Shown in pieces: positions 11,464 through 24,783 of a stretch of 64,000 bases of DNA (its first letter is position 1; every line of letters starts with the position of its first letter). The notes beneath the pieces were generated by a model. The model made no database searches. It had not been told where the DNA came from and saw nothing but the letters and a program-made list of their open reading frames with translations. Where the stretch lies: positions 99,122,542-99,186,541 of the forward strand of contig OV050032.1 of assembly GCA_920105625.2 (NCBI GenBank), written 5' to 3'. Made by a program: the position numbers and the translations under genes. Origin of the DNA: Clusia tigrina. Taxonomy: Eukaryota; Arthropoda; Insecta; Diptera; Clusiidae.

Positions 11464-13227
11464 TGGCAACATTCAAATGCTTGTAACTTTTTACTGGAGC
11501 GTCATAAAACCTTGAAATTTTGTAACAATAAAGTACTCGAGCCTCTTGTCAATTTAAGCCATCGCTCAAAGCTATGCTACCCTTGAGTCCCAAATCAAAC
11601 ACTGATAAAACTTCAAATGGCCCTAACTTCTTTACGGTACGTCCTACACCTATCAAAGTTTGCAACATTCAAATGCTTGTAACTTTTTACTGGAGCGTCA
11701 TAAAACCTTGAAATTTTGTAACAATAAAGAACTCGAGCATCTTTTCAATTTAAGCTATCGCTCAAAGCTATGCTACCCTTGAGTACCAAATCAAACACTG
11801 CTAAAACTTCAAATGCCCCTAACTTCTTTACGGTACGTCCTACACCTATCAAAGTTTGCAAGATACAAATGCTTGTAACTTTTTACTGGAGCGTCATAAA
11901 ACCTTGAAATTTCTTAACAATGAAGTACCCGAGCCTCTTGTCAATTTAAGCTATCGCTCAAAGCTATGCTACCCTAGAGTCCCAAATCAAACACTGATAA
12001 AACTTCAAATAGCTCTAACTTCTATACGGTACGTCCTACACCTATCAAAGTTTGAAACATTCAAATGCTTGTAACTTTTTACTGCAGCGTCATAAAACCT
12101 TGAAATTTTGTAACAATAAAGTACTCGAGCCTCTTGTCAATTTAAGCCATCGCTCAAAGCTATGCTACCCTAGAGTCCCAAATCAAACACTGATAAAACT
12201 TCAAATGGCCCTAACTTCTATACGGTACGTCCTACACCTATCAAAGTTTGCAACATACAAATGCTTGTAACTTTTTAGTAGAGCGTCATAAAACCTTGAA
12301 ATTTTGTAACAATAAAGTACCCGAGCCTCTTGTCAATTTAAGCTATCGCTCAAAGCTATGCTACCCTAGAGTCCCAAATCAAACACTGATAAAACTTCAA
12401 ATGCCCCTAACTTCTATACGGTACGTCCTACACATATCAAAGTTTGCAACATTCAAATGCTTGTAACTTTTTACTGGAGCGTCATAAAACCTTGAAATTT
12501 TGTAACAATAATGTACTCGAGCCTCTTGTCATTTTAAGCCATCACTCAAAGCTATGCTACCCTAGAGTCCCAAATCAAACACTGATAAAAGTTCAAACGC
12601 CCCTAACTTCTTTACGGTACGTCCTACACCTATCAAAGTTTGCAACATTCAAATGCTTGTAACTTTTTACTGGAGCGTCATAAAACCTTGAAATTTTGTA
12701 ATAATAAAGTACTCGAGCATCTTTTCAATTTAAGCCATCGCTCAAAGCTATGCTACCCTAAAGTCCCAAATGAAACACTGATAAAACTTCAAACGCCCCT
12801 AACATCTTTACGGTACGTCCTACACCTATCAAAGTTTGCAACATACAAATGCTTGTAACTTTTTACTGGAGCGTCATAAAACCTTGAAATTTTGTAACAA
12901 TAAAGTACTCGAGCCTCTTGTCAATTTAAGCTATCGCTCAAAGCTATGCTACCCTTGAGTCCCAAATCAAACACTGATAAAACTTCAAATGGCCCTAACT
13001 TCTTTACGGTACATCCTACACCTATCAAAGTTTGCAACATACAAATGCTTGTAACTTTTTACTGGAGCGTCATAAAACCTTGAAATTTTGTAACAATAAA
13101 GTACTCGAGCCTCTTGTCAATTTAAGCCATCGCTCAAAGCTATGCTACCCTAGAGTCCCAAATCAAACACTGATAAAACTTCAAATGGCCCTAACTTCTC
13201 TACGGTACGTCCTACACCTATCAAAGT
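11464..13227 (+). repeat. Transition block of nine mixed monomers
   Basis: Order: D C M N O R' B J N-like, starts 11464 to 13032 at 196-bp steps. This is where the types typical of the rest of the window first appear: O with tttttagtag (12248), R' with aataatgtactcg, gtcatttt and aaaagttc (12444), and full B with agcatcttttc and ctaaagtccc (12640). The C at 11660 ends in ctgctaaaac and aaatgcccc, so it is a mixture. A private CTGCAG lies at 12082-12087. Confidence 0.8.
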
Positions 13228-16200
13228 TTGCAACATTCAAATGCTTGTAACTTATTACTGGAGCGTCATAAAACCTTGAAATTTTGTAATAATAAAGTAC
13301 TCGAGCATCTTTTCAATTTAAGCCATCGCTCAAAGCTATGCTACCCTAAAGTCCCAAATGAAACACTGATAAAACTTCAAACGCCCCTAACTTCTATACG
13401 GTACGTCCTACACCTATCAAAGTTGGCAACATTCAAATGCTTGTATCTTTTTACTGGAGCGTCATAAAACCTTGAAATTGTGTAACAATAAAGAACTCGA
13501 GCATCTTTTCAATTTAAGCTATCGCTCAAAGCTATGCTACCCTTGAGTGCCAAATCAAACACTGATAAAACTTCAAACGCCCCTAACTTCTTTACGGTAC
13601 GTCCTACACCTATCAAAGTTGGCAACATTCAAATGCTTGTAACTTTTTACTGGAGCGTCATAAAACCTTGAAATTTTGTAACAATAAAGTACTCGAGCCT
13701 CTTGTCAATTTAAGCCATCGCTCAAAGCTATGCTACCCTTGAGTCCCAAATCAAACACTGATAAAACTTCAAATGGCCCTAACTTCTTTACGGTACGTCC
13801 TACACCTATCAAAGTTTGCAACATTCAAATGCTTGTAACTTTTTACTGGAGCGTCATAAAACCTTGAAATTATGTAACAATAAAGTACTCGAGCATCTTG
13901 TCAATTTAAGCTATCGCTCAAAGCTATGCTACCCTTGAGTCTCAAACCAAACACTGATAAAACTTCAAATGGCCCTAACTTCTTTACGGTACGTCCTACA
14001 TCTATCAAAGTTTGCAACATACAAATGCTTGTAACTTTTAATGGAGCGTCATAAAACCTTGAAATTTTTTAACAATGAAGTACCCGAGCCTCTTGTCAAT
14101 TTAAGCTATCGCTCAAAGCTATGCTACCCTTGAGTCCCAAATCAAACACTGAGAAAACTTCAAATGGCCCTAACTTCTTTACGGTACGTCCTACACCTAT
14201 CAAAGTTTGCAACATTCAAATGCTTGTAACTTTTTGCTGGAGCGTCATAAAACCTTGAAATTTTGTAACAATAAAGTACCCGAGCCTCTTGTCAATTTAA
14301 GTTATCGCTCAAAGCTATGCTACAATTGAGTCCCAAATCAAACACTGATAAAACTTCAAACGCCCCTAACTTATTTACGGTACGTCCTACACCTATCAAA
14401 GTTGGCAACCTTCAAATGCTTGTAACTTTTTACTGGAGCGTCATAAAACCTTGAAATTTTGTAACAATAAAGTACTCGAGCCTCTTGTCAATTTAAGCCA
14501 TCGCTCAAAGCTATGCTACCCTAGAGTCCCAAATCAAACACTGCTAAAACTTCAAACGCCCCTAACTTCTTTACGGTACGTCCTACACCTATCAAAGTTT
14601 GCAAGATACAAATGCTTGTAACTTTTTACTGGAGCGTCATAAAACCTTGAAATTTTGTAACAATGAAGTACCCGAGCCTCTTGCCAATTTAAGCTATCGC
14701 TCAAAGCTATGCTACCCTAGAGTCCCAAATCAAACACTGATAAAACTTCAAATAGCTCTAACTTCTATACGGTACGTCCTACACCTATCACAGTTTGCAA
14801 CATACAAATGCTTGTAACTTTTTACTGGAGCGTCATAAAACCTTGAAATTTTGTAACAATAAAGTACTCGAGCCTCTTGTCAATTTAAGCTATCGCTCAA
14901 AGCTATGCTACCCTTGAGTCCCAAATCAAACACTGATAAAACTTCAAATGGCCCTAACTTCTTTACGGTACATCCTACACCTATCAAAGTTTGCAACATA
15001 CAAATGCTTGTAACTTTTTACTGGAGCGTCATAAAACCTTGAAATTTTGTAACAATAAAGTACTCGAGCCTCTTGTCAATTTAAGCTATCGCTCAAAGCT
15101 ATGCTACCCTTGAGTCCCAAATCAAACACTGATAAAACTTCAAATGGCCCTAACTTCTTTACGGTACGTCCTACACCTATCAAAGTTGGCAACATTCAAA
15201 TGCTTGTCACTTTTTACTGGAGCGTCATAAAACCTTGAAATTTTGTAACAATAAAGTACTCGAGCCTCTTGTCAATTTAAGCCATCGCTGAAAGCTATGC
15301 TACCCTAGAGTCCCAAATCAAACACTGCTAAAACTTCAAACGCCCCTAACTTCTTTACGGTACGTCCTACACCTATCAAAGTTTGCAAGATACAAATGCT
15401 TGTAACTTTTTACTGGAGCGTCATAAAATCTTGAAATTTCTTAACAATGAAGTACCCGAGCCTCTTGTCAATTTAAGCTATCGCTCAAAGCTAAGCTACC
15501 CTAGAGTCCCAAATCAAACACTGATAAAACTTCAAATAGCTCTAACTTCTATACGGTACGTCCTACACCTATCAAAGTTTGCAACATTCAAATGCTTGTA
15601 ACTTTTTACTGGAGCGTCATAAAACCTTGAAATTTTGTAACAATAAAGTACTCGAGCCTCTTGTCAATTTAAGCCATCGCTCAAAGCTATGCTACCCTAG
15701 AGTCCCAAATCAAACACTGATAAAACTTCAAATGGCCCTAAATTCTATACGGTATGTCCTACACCTATCAAAGTTTGCAACATACAAATGCTTGTAACTT
15801 TTTAGTAGAGCGTCATAAAACCTTGAAATTTTGTAACAATAAAGTACCCGAGCCTCTTGTCAATTTAAGCTATCGCTCAAAGCTATGCTACCCTAGAGTC
15901 CCAAATCAAACACTGATAAAACTTCAAACGCCCCTAACTTCTATACGGTACGTCCTACACATATCAAAGTTTGCAACATTCAAATGCTTGTAACTTTTTA
16001 CTGGAGCGTCATAAAACCTTGAAATTTTGTAATAATAAAGTACTCGAGCATCTTTTCAATTTAAGCCATCGCTCAAAGCTATGCTACCCTAAAGTCCCAA
16101 ATGAAACACTGATAAAACTTTAAACGCCCCTAACTTCTATACGGTACGTCCTACACATATCAAAGTTTGCAACATTCAAATGCTTGTAACTTTATACTGG

Positions 16201-16754
16201 AGCGTCATAAAACCTTGAAATTTTGTAACAATAAAGTACTCGAGCCTCTTGTCAATTTAAGCCATCGCTCAAAGCTATGCTACCCTAGAGTCCCAAATCA
16301 AACACTGATAAAACTTCAAATGGCCCTAACTTCTATACGGTACGTCCTACACCTATCAAAGTTTGCAACATACAAATGCTTGTAACTTTTTAGTAGAGCG
16401 TCATAAAACCTTGAAATTTTGTAACAATAAAGTACCCGAGCCTCTTGTCATTTTAAGCCATCGCTCAAAGCTATGCTACCCTAGAGTCCCAAATCAAACA
16501 CTGATAAAAGTTCAAACGCCCCTAACTTCTTTACGGTACGTCCTACACCTATCAAAGTTGGCAACCTTCAAATGCTTGTAACTTTTTACTGGAGCGTCAT
16601 AAAACCTTGAAATTTTGTAACAATAAAGTACCCGAGCCTCTTGTCAATTTAAGTTATCGCTCAAAGCTATGCTACCCTTGAGTCCCAAATCAAACACTGA
16701 TAAAACTTCAAACGCCCCTAACTTCTTTACGGTACGTCCTACACCTATCAAAGT
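13228..16754 (+). repeat. 18-monomer HOR, 3527 bp
   Basis: Order: B C D E F G2 H I J K L M N O B Q R G2', starts 13228, 13424, 13620, 13816, 14012, 14207 and so on at 196-bp steps. The length is 18 x 196 minus the one base missing from F. This is one of the two longest clean readings of the monomer order. The same 18 types in the same order occupy 59267-62793, and M-N-O-B-Q-R recurs at 28701-29876. Private changes here include gtgtaac in C (13480), ctacaattg in G2 (14322) and gccaattt in I (14683). Confidence 0.88.
14012..14206 (+). repeat. First 195-bp F monomer (ttttaatgg form)
   Basis: Here cttttaatgg replaces ctttttactgg, a net loss of one base plus one substitution, linked to ttttttaacaatgaag and gagaaaac. 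The same linked set recurs at 17343, 18518, 19693, 20868, 22043, 23218, 24393, 25568, 26743, 27918, 31053, 33398, 35749, 40652, 49863, 54370, 55545, 58288, 60051 and 63382, and begins again at 63969. It does not occur before 14 kb, where F' monomers with the full ctttttactgg and ggtatc hold the same position. It explains why HOR lengths are 196n-1. Confidence 0.9.
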
Positions 16755-16950
16755 TTGCAACATTCAAATGCTTGTAACTTTTTACTGGAGCGTCATAAAA
16801 CCTTGAAATTTTGTAATAATAAAGTACTCGAGCATCTTTTCAATTTAAGCCATCGCTCAAAGCTATGCTACCCGAAAGTCCCAAATGAAACACTGATAAA
16901 ACTTCAAACGCCCCTAACTTCTTTACGGTACGTCCTACACCTATCAAAGT
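16755..16950 (+). repeat. Single B monomer linking the 18-mer to the 6-mer core
   Basis: It carries gtaataataaag, agcatcttttc and a private cccgaaag, with cttctttacgg where most B monomers have cttctatacgg. It is followed by a D instead of a C. The matching monomer at 62794 (46,039 bp downstream) has the same position in the monomer order and the same ttctttacgg ending. Confidence 0.85.
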
Positions 16951-17733
16951 TGGCAACATTCAAATGCTTGTAACTTTTTACTGGAGCGTCATAAAACCTT
17001 GAAATTTTGTAACAATAAAGTACTCGAGCCTCTTGTCAATTTAAGCCATCGCGAAAAGCTACGCTACCCTTGAGTCCCAAATCAAACACTGATAAAACTT
17101 CAAATGGCCCTAACTTCTCTACGGTACGTCCTACACCTATCAAAGTTTGCAACATTCAAATGCTTGTAACTTTTTACTGGAGCGTCATAAAACCTTGAAA
17201 TTATGTAACAATAAAGTACTCGAGCATCTTGTCAATTTAAGCTATCGCTCAAAGCTATGCTACCCTTGAGTCTCAAACCAAACACTGATAAAACTTCAAA
17301 TGGCCCTAACTTCTTTACGGTACGTCCTACATCTATCAAAGTTTGCAACATACAAATGCTTGTAACTTTTAATGGAGCGTCATAAAACCTTGAAATTTTT
17401 TAACAATGAAGTACCCGAGCCTCTTGTCAATTTAAGCTATCGCTCAAAGCTATGCTACCCTTGAGTCCCAAATCAAACACTGAGAAAACTTCAAATGGCC
17501 CTAACTTCTTTACGGTACGTCCTACACCTATCAAAGTTTGCAACATTCAAATGCTTGTAACTTTTTACTGGAGCGTCATAAAACCTTGAAAGTTTGTAAC
17601 AATAAAGTACTCGAGCCTCTTGTCAATTTAAGCCATCGCTCAAAGCTATGCTACCCTAGAGTCCCAAATCAAACACTGATAAAACTATAAATGGCCCTAA
17701 CTTCTTTACGGTACGTCCTACACCTATCAAAGT

Positions 17734-18908
17734 TTGCAACATTCAAATGCTTGTAACTTTTTACTGGAGCGTCATAAAACCTTGAAATTTTGTAATAATA
17801 AAGTACTCGAGCATCTTTTCAATTTAAGCCATCGCTCAAAGCTATGCTACCCTAAAGTCCCAAATGAAACACTGATAAAACTTCAAACGCCCCTAACTTC
17901 TATACGGTACGTCCTACACCTATCAAAGTTGGCAACATTCAAATGCTTGTATCTTTTTACTGGAGCGTCATAAAACCTTGAAATTTTGTAACAATAAAGA
18001 ACTCGAGCAGATTTTCAATTTAAGCTATCGCTCAAAGCTATGCTACCCTTGAGTGCCAAATCAAACACTGATAAAACTTCAAACGCCCCTAACTTCTTTA
18101 CGGTACGTCCTACACCTATCAAAGTTGGCAACATTCAAATGCTTGTAACTTTTTACTGGATCGTCATAAAACCTTGAAATTTTGTAACAATAAAGTACTC
18201 GAGCCTCTTGTCAATTTAAGCCATCGCTCAAAGCTATGCTACCCTTGAGTCCCAAATCAAACACTGATAAAACTTCAAATGGCCCTAACTTCTCTACGGT
18301 ACGTCCTACACCTATCAAAGTTTGCAACATTCAAATGCTTGTAACTTTTTACTGGAGCGTCATAAAACCTTGAAATTATGTAACAATAAAGTACTCGAGC
18401 ATCTTGTCAATTTAAGCTATCGCTCAAAGCTATGCTACCCTTGAGTCTCAAACCAAACACTGATAAAACTTCAAATGGCCCTAACTTCTTTACGGTACGT
18501 CCTACATCTATCAAAGTTTGCAACATACAAATGCTTGTAACTTTTAATGGAGCGTCATAAAACCTTGAAATTTTTTAACAATGAAGTACCCGAGCCTCTT
18601 GTCAATTTAAGCTATCGCTCAAAGCTATGCTACCCTTGAGTCCCAAATCAAACACTGAGAAAACTTCAAATGGCCCTAACTTCTTTACGGTACGTCCTAC
18701 ACCTATCAAAGTTTGCAACATTCAAATGCTTGTAACTTTTTACTGGAGCGTCATAAAACCTTGAAATTTTGTAACAATAAAGTACTCGAGCCTCTTGTCA
18801 ATTTAAGCCATCGCTCAAAGCTATGCTACCCTAGAGTCCCAAATCAAACACTGATAAAACTATAAATGGCCCTCACTTCTTTACGGTACGTCCTACACCT
18901 ATCAAAGT
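17734..18908 (+). repeat. 6-mer HOR unit 1 (B C D E F G1, 1175 bp)
   Basis: Monomers start at 17734, 17930, 18126, 18322, 18518 (195 bp) and 18713. The C monomer has the core-specific agcagattttc instead of agcatcttttc. The sixth monomer keeps gaaattttg where other G1 monomers have gaaagtttg, but it has the G1 ending actataaatgg. Confidence 0.92.
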
Positions 18909-20083
18909 TTGCAACATTCAAATGCTTGTAACTTTTTACTGGAGCGTCATAAAACCTTGAAATTTTGTAATAATAAAGTACTCGAGCATCTTTTCAATTT
19001 AAGCCATCGCTCAAAGCTATGCTACCCTAAAGTCCCAAATGAAACACTGATAAAACTTCAAACGCCCCTAACTTCTATACGGTACGTCCTACACCTATCA
19101 AAGTTGGCAACATTCAAATGCTTGTATCTTTTTACTGGAGCGTCATAAAACCTTGAAATTTTGTAACAATAAAGTACTCGAGCAGATTTTCAATTTAAGC
19201 TATCGCTCAAAGCTATGCTACCCTTGAGTGCCAAATCAAACACTGATAAAACTTCAAACGCCCCTAACTTCTTTACGGTACGTCCTACACCTATCAAAGT
19301 TGGCAACATTCAAATGCTTGTAACTTTTTACTGGAGCGTCATAAAACCTTAAAATTTTGTAACAATAAAGTACTCGAGCCTCTTGTCAATTTAAGCCATC
19401 GCTCAAAGCTATGCTACCCTTGAGTCCCAAATCAAACACTGATAAAACTTCAAATGGCCCTAACTTCTTTACGGTACGTCCTACACCTATCAAAGTTTGC
19501 AACATTCAAATGCTTGAAACTTTTTACTGGAGCGTCATAAAACCTTGAAATTATGTAACAATAAAGTACTCGAGCATCTTGTCAATTTAAGCTATCGCTC
19601 AAAACTATGCTACCCTTGAGTCTCAAACCAAACACTGATAAAACTTCTAATGGCCCTAACTTCTTTACGGTACGTCCTACATCTATCAAAGTTTGCAACA
19701 TACAAATGCTTCTAACTTTTAATGGAGCGTCATAAAACCTTGAAATTTTTTAACAATGAAGTACCCGAGCCTCTTGTCAATTTAAGCTATCGCTCAAAGC
19801 TATGCTACCCTTGAGTCCCAAATCAAACACTGATAAAACTTTAAACGCCCCTAACTTATTTACGGTACGTCCTACACCTATCAAAGTTGGCAACCTTCAA
19901 ATGCTTGTAACTTTTTACTGGAGCGTCATAAAACCTTGAAAGTTTGTAACAATAAAGTACTCGAGCCTCTTGTCAATTTAAGCCATCGCTCAAAGCTATG
20001 CTACCCTAGAGTCCCAAATCAAACACTGATAAAACTATAAATGGCCCTAACTTCTTTACGGTACGTCCTACACCTATCAAAGT
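18909..20083 (+). repeat. 6-mer HOR unit 2, variant E-F (1175 bp)
   Basis: The E monomer carries tgcttgaaac, caaaactatgc and cttctaatgg. F carries atgcttctaac and ends with aaactttaaacg and cttatttacgg, an F/G2 mixture, and is followed by tggcaacc. The unit at 24784 has the same set. C here has aaagtactcgagcag instead of aaagaactcgagcag. Confidence 0.92.
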
Positions 20084-21258
20084 TTGCAACATTCAAATGC
20101 TTGTAACTTTTTACTGGAGCGTCATAAAACCTTGAAATTTTGTAATAATAAAGTACTCGAGCATCTTTTCAATTTAAGCCATCGCTCAAAGCTATGCTAC
20201 CCTAAAGTCCCAAATGAAACACTGATAAAACTTCAAACGCCCCTAACTTCTATACGGTACGTCCTACACCTATCAAAGTTGGCAACATTCAAATGCTTGT
20301 ATCTTTTTACTGGAGCGTCATAAAACCTTGAAATTTTGTAACAATAAAGAACTCGAGCAGATTTTCAATTTAAGCTATCGCTCAAAGCTATGCTACCCTT
20401 GAGTGCCAAATCAAACACTGATAAAACTTCAAACGCCCCTAACTTCTTTACGGTACGTCCTACACCTATCAAAGTTGGCAACATTCAAATGCTTGTAACT
20501 TTTTACTGGAGCGTCATAAAACCTTGAAATTTTGTAACAATAAAGTACTCGAGCCTCTTGTCAATTTAAGCCATCGCTCAAAGCTATGCTACCCTTGAGT
20601 CCCAAATCAAACACTGATAAAACTTCAAATGGCCCTAACTTCTCTACGGTACGTCCTACACCTATCAAAGTTTGCAACATTCAAATGCTTGTAACTTTTT
20701 ACTGGAGCGTCATAAAACCTTGAAATTATGTAACAATAAAGTACTCGAGCATCTTGTCAATTTAAGCTATCGCTCAAAGCTATGCTACCCTTGAGTCTCA
20801 AACCAAACACTGATAAAACTTCAAATGGCCCTAACTTCTTTACGGTACGTCCTACATCTATCAAAGTTTGCAACATACAAATGCTTGTAACTTTTAATGG
20901 AGCGTCATAAAACCTTGAAATTTTTTAACAATGAAGTACCCGAGCCTCTTGTCAATTTAAGCTATCGCTCAAAGCTATGCTACCCTTGAGTCCCAAATCA
21001 AACACTGAGAAAACTTCAAATGGCCCTAACTTCTTTACGGTACGTCCTACACCTATCAAAGTTTGCAACATTCAAATGCTTGTAACTTTTTACTGGAGCG
21101 TCATAAAACCTTGAAAGTTTGTAACAATAAAGTACTCGAGCCTCTTGTCAATTTAAGCCATCGCTCAAAGCTATGCTACCCTAGAGTCCCAAATCAAACA
21201 CTGATAAAACTATAAATGGCCCTAACTTCTTTACGGTACGTCCTACACCTATCAAAGT
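20084..21258 (+). repeat. 6-mer HOR unit 3 (1175 bp)
   Basis: A standard B C D E F G1 unit with cttctctacgg at the end of D and the unaltered E (gtaac, ctcaaagctatgc, cttcaaatgg). It matches units 1 and 5 more closely than units 2 and 4. Confidence 0.92.
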
Positions 21259-22433
21259 TTGCAACATTCAAATGCTTGTAACTTTTTACTGGAGCGTCAT
21301 AAAACCTTGAAATTTTGTAATAATAAAGTACTCGAGCATCTTTTCAATTTAAGCCATCGCTCAAAGCTATGCTACCCTAAAGTCCCAAATGAAACACTGA
21401 TAAAACTTCAAACGCCCCTAACTTCTATACGGTACGTCCTACACCTATCAAAGTTGGCAACATTCAAATGCTTGTATCTTTTTACTGGAGCGTCATAAAA
21501 CCTTGAAATTTTGTAACAATAAAGAACTCGAGCAGATTTTCAATTTAAGCTATCGCTCAAAGCTATGCTACCCTTGAGTGCCAAATCAAACACTGATAAA
21601 ACTTCAAACGCCCCTAACTTCTTTAAGGTACGTCCTACACCTATCAAAGTTGGCAACATTCAAATGCTTGTAACTTTTTACTGGAGCGTCATAAAACCTT
21701 GAAATTTTGTAACAATAAAGTACTCGAGCCTCTTGTCAATTTAAGCCATCGCTCAAAGCTATGCTACCCTTGAGTCCCAAATCAAACACTGATAAAACTT
21801 CAAATGGCCCTAACTTCTTTACGGTACGTCCTACACCTATCAAAGTTTGCAACATTCAAATGCTTGAAACTTTTTACTGGAGCGTCATAAAACCTTGAAA
21901 TTATGTAACAATAAAGTACTCGAGCATCTTGTCAATTTAAGCTATCGCTCAAAACTATGCTACCCTTGAGTCTCAAACCAAACACTGATAAAACTTCTAA
22001 TGGCCCTAACTTCTTTACGGTACGTCCTACATCTATCAAAGTTTGCAACATACAAATGCTTGTAACTTTTAATGGAGCGTCATAAAACCTTGAAATTTTT
22101 TAACAATGAAGTACCCGAGCCTCTTGTCAATTTAAGCTATCGCTCAAAGCTATGCTACCCTTGAGTCCCAAATCAAACACTGAGAAAACTTCAAATGGCC
22201 CTAACTTCTTTACGGTACGTCCTACACCTATCAAAGTTTGCAACATTCAAATGCTTGTAACTTTTTGCTGGAGCGTCATAAAACCTTGAAATTTTGTAAC
22301 AATAAAGTACCCGAGCCTCTTGTCAATTTAAGTTATCGCTCAAAGCTATGCTACCCTTGAGTCCCAAATCAAACACTGATAAAACTTCAAACGCCCCTAA
22401 CTTATTTACGGTACGTCCTACACCTATCAAAGT
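21259..22433 (+). repeat. 6-mer HOR unit 4 ending in G2 (1175 bp)
   Basis: It shares tgcttgaaac, caaaactatgc and cttctaatgg with unit 2 and has the private ctttaaggta at 21621. Its sixth monomer is G2 (tttttgctgg, cccgag, gttatc, cttatttacgg) instead of G1. The unit at 27134 has all of these features. Confidence 0.92.
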
Positions 22434-23608
22434 TGGCAACCTTCAAATGCTTGTAACTTTTTACTGGAGCGTCATAAAACCTTGAAATTTTGTAACAATA
22501 AAGTACTCGAGCCTCTTGTCAATTTAAGCTATCGCTCAAAGCTATGCTACCCTTGAGTCCCAAATCAAACACTGATAAAACTTCAAATGGCCCTAACTTC
22601 TTTACGGTACATCCTACACCTATCAAAGTTGGCAACATTCAAATGCTTGTCACTTTTTACTGGAGCGTCATAAAACCTTGAAATTTTGTAACAATAAAGT
22701 ACTCGAGCCTCTTGTCAATTTAAGCCATCGCTCAAAGCTATGCTACCCTTGAGTCCCAAATCAAACACTGATAAAACTTCAAATGGCCCTAACTTCTTTA
22801 CGGTACGTCCTACATCTATCAAAGTTGGCAACATTCAAATGCTTGTAACTTTTTACTGGAGCGTCATAAAACCTTGAAATTTTGTAACAATAAAGTACTC
22901 GAGCCTCTTGTCAATTTAAGCCATCGCGAAAAGCTACGCTACCCTTGAGTCCCAAATCAAACACTGATAAAACTTCAAATGGCCCTAACTTCTCTACGGT
23001 ACGTCCTACACCTATCAAAGTTTGCAACATTCAAATGCTTGTAACTTTTTACTGGAGCGTCATAAAACCTTGAAATTATGTAACAATAAAGTACTCGAGC
23101 ATCTTGTCAATTTAAGCTATCGCTCAAAGCTATGCTACCCTTGAGTCTCAAACCAAACACTGATAAAACTTCAAATGGCCCTAACTTCTTTACGGTACGT
23201 CCTACATCTATCAAAGTTTGCAACATACAAATGCTTGTAACTTTTAATGGAGCGTCATAAAACCTTGAAATTTTTTAACAATGAAGTACCCGAGCCTCTT
23301 GTCAATTTAAGCTATCGCTCAAAGCTATGCTACCCTTGAGTCCCAAATCAAACACTGAGAAAACTTCAAATGGCCCTAACTTCTTTACGGTACGTCCTAC
23401 ACCTATCAAAGTTTGCAACATTCAAATGCTTGTAACTTTTTACTGGAGCGTCATAAAACCTTGAAAGTTTGTAACAATAAAGTACTCGAGCCTCTTGTCA
23501 ATTTAAGCCATCGCTCAAAGCTATGCTACCCTAGAGTCCCAAATCAAACACTGATAAAACTATAAATGGCCCTAACTTCTTTACGGTACGTCCTACACCT
23601 ATCAAAGT
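22434..23608 (+). repeat. 6-mer-length unit with the B and C monomers replaced (1175 bp)
   Basis: The first two monomers are not B and C: 22434 is J-like (tggcaacc, gctatc, tacatcc) and 22630 is L-like (gtcac, gccatc, acatctatc). The remaining D E F G1 (22826, 23022, 23218, 23413) are normal, with the D carrying gcgaaaagctacg. The length remains 1175 bp, so monomer type was exchanged without shifting the register. Confidence 0.88.
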
Positions 23609-24783
23609 TTGCAACATTCAAATGCTTGTAACTTTTTACTGGAGCGTCATAAAACCTTGAAATTTTGTAATAATAAAGTACTCGAGCATCTTTTCAATTT
23701 AAGCCATCGCTCAAAGCTATGCTACCCTAAAGTCCCAAATGAAACACTGATAAAACTTCAAACGCCCCTAACTTCTATACGGTACGTCCTACACCTATCA
23801 AAGTTGGCAACATTCAAATGCTTGTATCTTTTTACTGGAGCGTCATAAAACCTTGAAATTTTGTAACAATAAAGAACTCGAGCAGATTTTCAATTTAAGC
23901 TATCGCTCAAAGCTATGCTACCCTTGAGTGCCAAATCAAACACTGATAAAACTTCAAACGCCCCTAACTTCTTTACGGTACGTCCTACACCTATCAAAGT
24001 TGGCAACATTTAAATGCTTGTAACTTTTTACTGGAGCGTCATAAAACCTTGAAATTTTGTAACAATAAAGTACTCGAGCCTCTTGTCAATTTAAGCCATC
24101 GCTCAAAGCTATGCTACCCTTGAGTCCCAAATCAAACACTGATAAAACTTCAAATGGCCCTAACTTCTCTACGGTACGTCCTACACCTATCAAAGTTCGC
24201 AACATTCAAATGCTTGTAACTTTTTACTGGAGCGTCATAAAACCTTGAAATTATGTAACAATAAAGTACTCGAGCATCTTGTCAATTTAAGCTATCGCTC
24301 AAAGCTATGCTACCCTTGAGTCTCAAACCAAACACTGATAAAACTTCAAATGGCCCTAACTTCTTTACGGTACGTCCTACATCTATCAAAGTTTGCAACA
24401 TACAAATGCTTGTAACTTTTAATGGAGCGTCATAAAACCTTGAAATTTTTTAACAATGAAGTACCCGAGCCTCTTGTCAATTTAAGCTATCGCTCAAAGC
24501 TATGCTACCCTTGAGTCCCAAATCAAACACTGAGAAAACTTCAAATGGCCCTAACTTCTTTACGGTACGTCCTACACCTATCAAAGTTTGCAACATTCAA
24601 ATGCTTGTAACTTTTTACTGGAGCGTCATAAAACCTTGAAAGTTTGTAACAATAAAGTACTCGAGCCTCTTGTCAATTTAAGCCATCGCTCAAAGCTATG
24701 CTACCCTAGAGTCCCAAATCAAACACTGATAAAACTATAAATGGCCCTAACTTCTTTACGGTACGTCCTACACCTATCAAAGT
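23609..24783 (+). repeat. 6-mer HOR unit 1, second super-repeat copy (1175 bp)
   Basis: B C D E F G1 with agcagattttc in C and gaaagtttg in G1. The D start has the private catttaaatgc, and the E start has agttcgc near 24196. Confidence 0.92.

Larger units (their letters stand above)
16951..22825 (+). repeat. 30-monomer super-repeat, copy 1 (5875 bp)
   Basis: This copy holds D E F G1, then the four 6-mer units starting 17734, 18909, 20084 and 21259, then two replacement monomers (22434, 22630). Private markers repeated exactly 5875 bp downstream show that this is a unit: gcgaaaagctacg (17051 and 22926), aaactttaaacg (19836 and 25711), ctttaaggta (21621 and 27496), tgcttgaaac (19511 and 25386; 21861 and 27736). 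Unshared changes in this copy include ggatcg (18161) and cctcac (18874). Roughly a dozen differences from copy 2 were seen by eye. Confidence 0.9.

Noticed and set aside
12082..12087. CTGCAG site and other private restriction motifs (CAATTG near 683, 47073 and 52028; CATATG near 39822, 44525 and 47857)
   Set aside because: They are single-base changes in individual monomers or copied segments. Useful as landmarks, with no sign of function.
13228..13467. Longer 79-codon versions of the same frame
   Set aside because: They arise because cttgtatct replaces cttgtaact and removes the stop, extending the frame by seven codons. This is a C-monomer marker, not a distinct gene.
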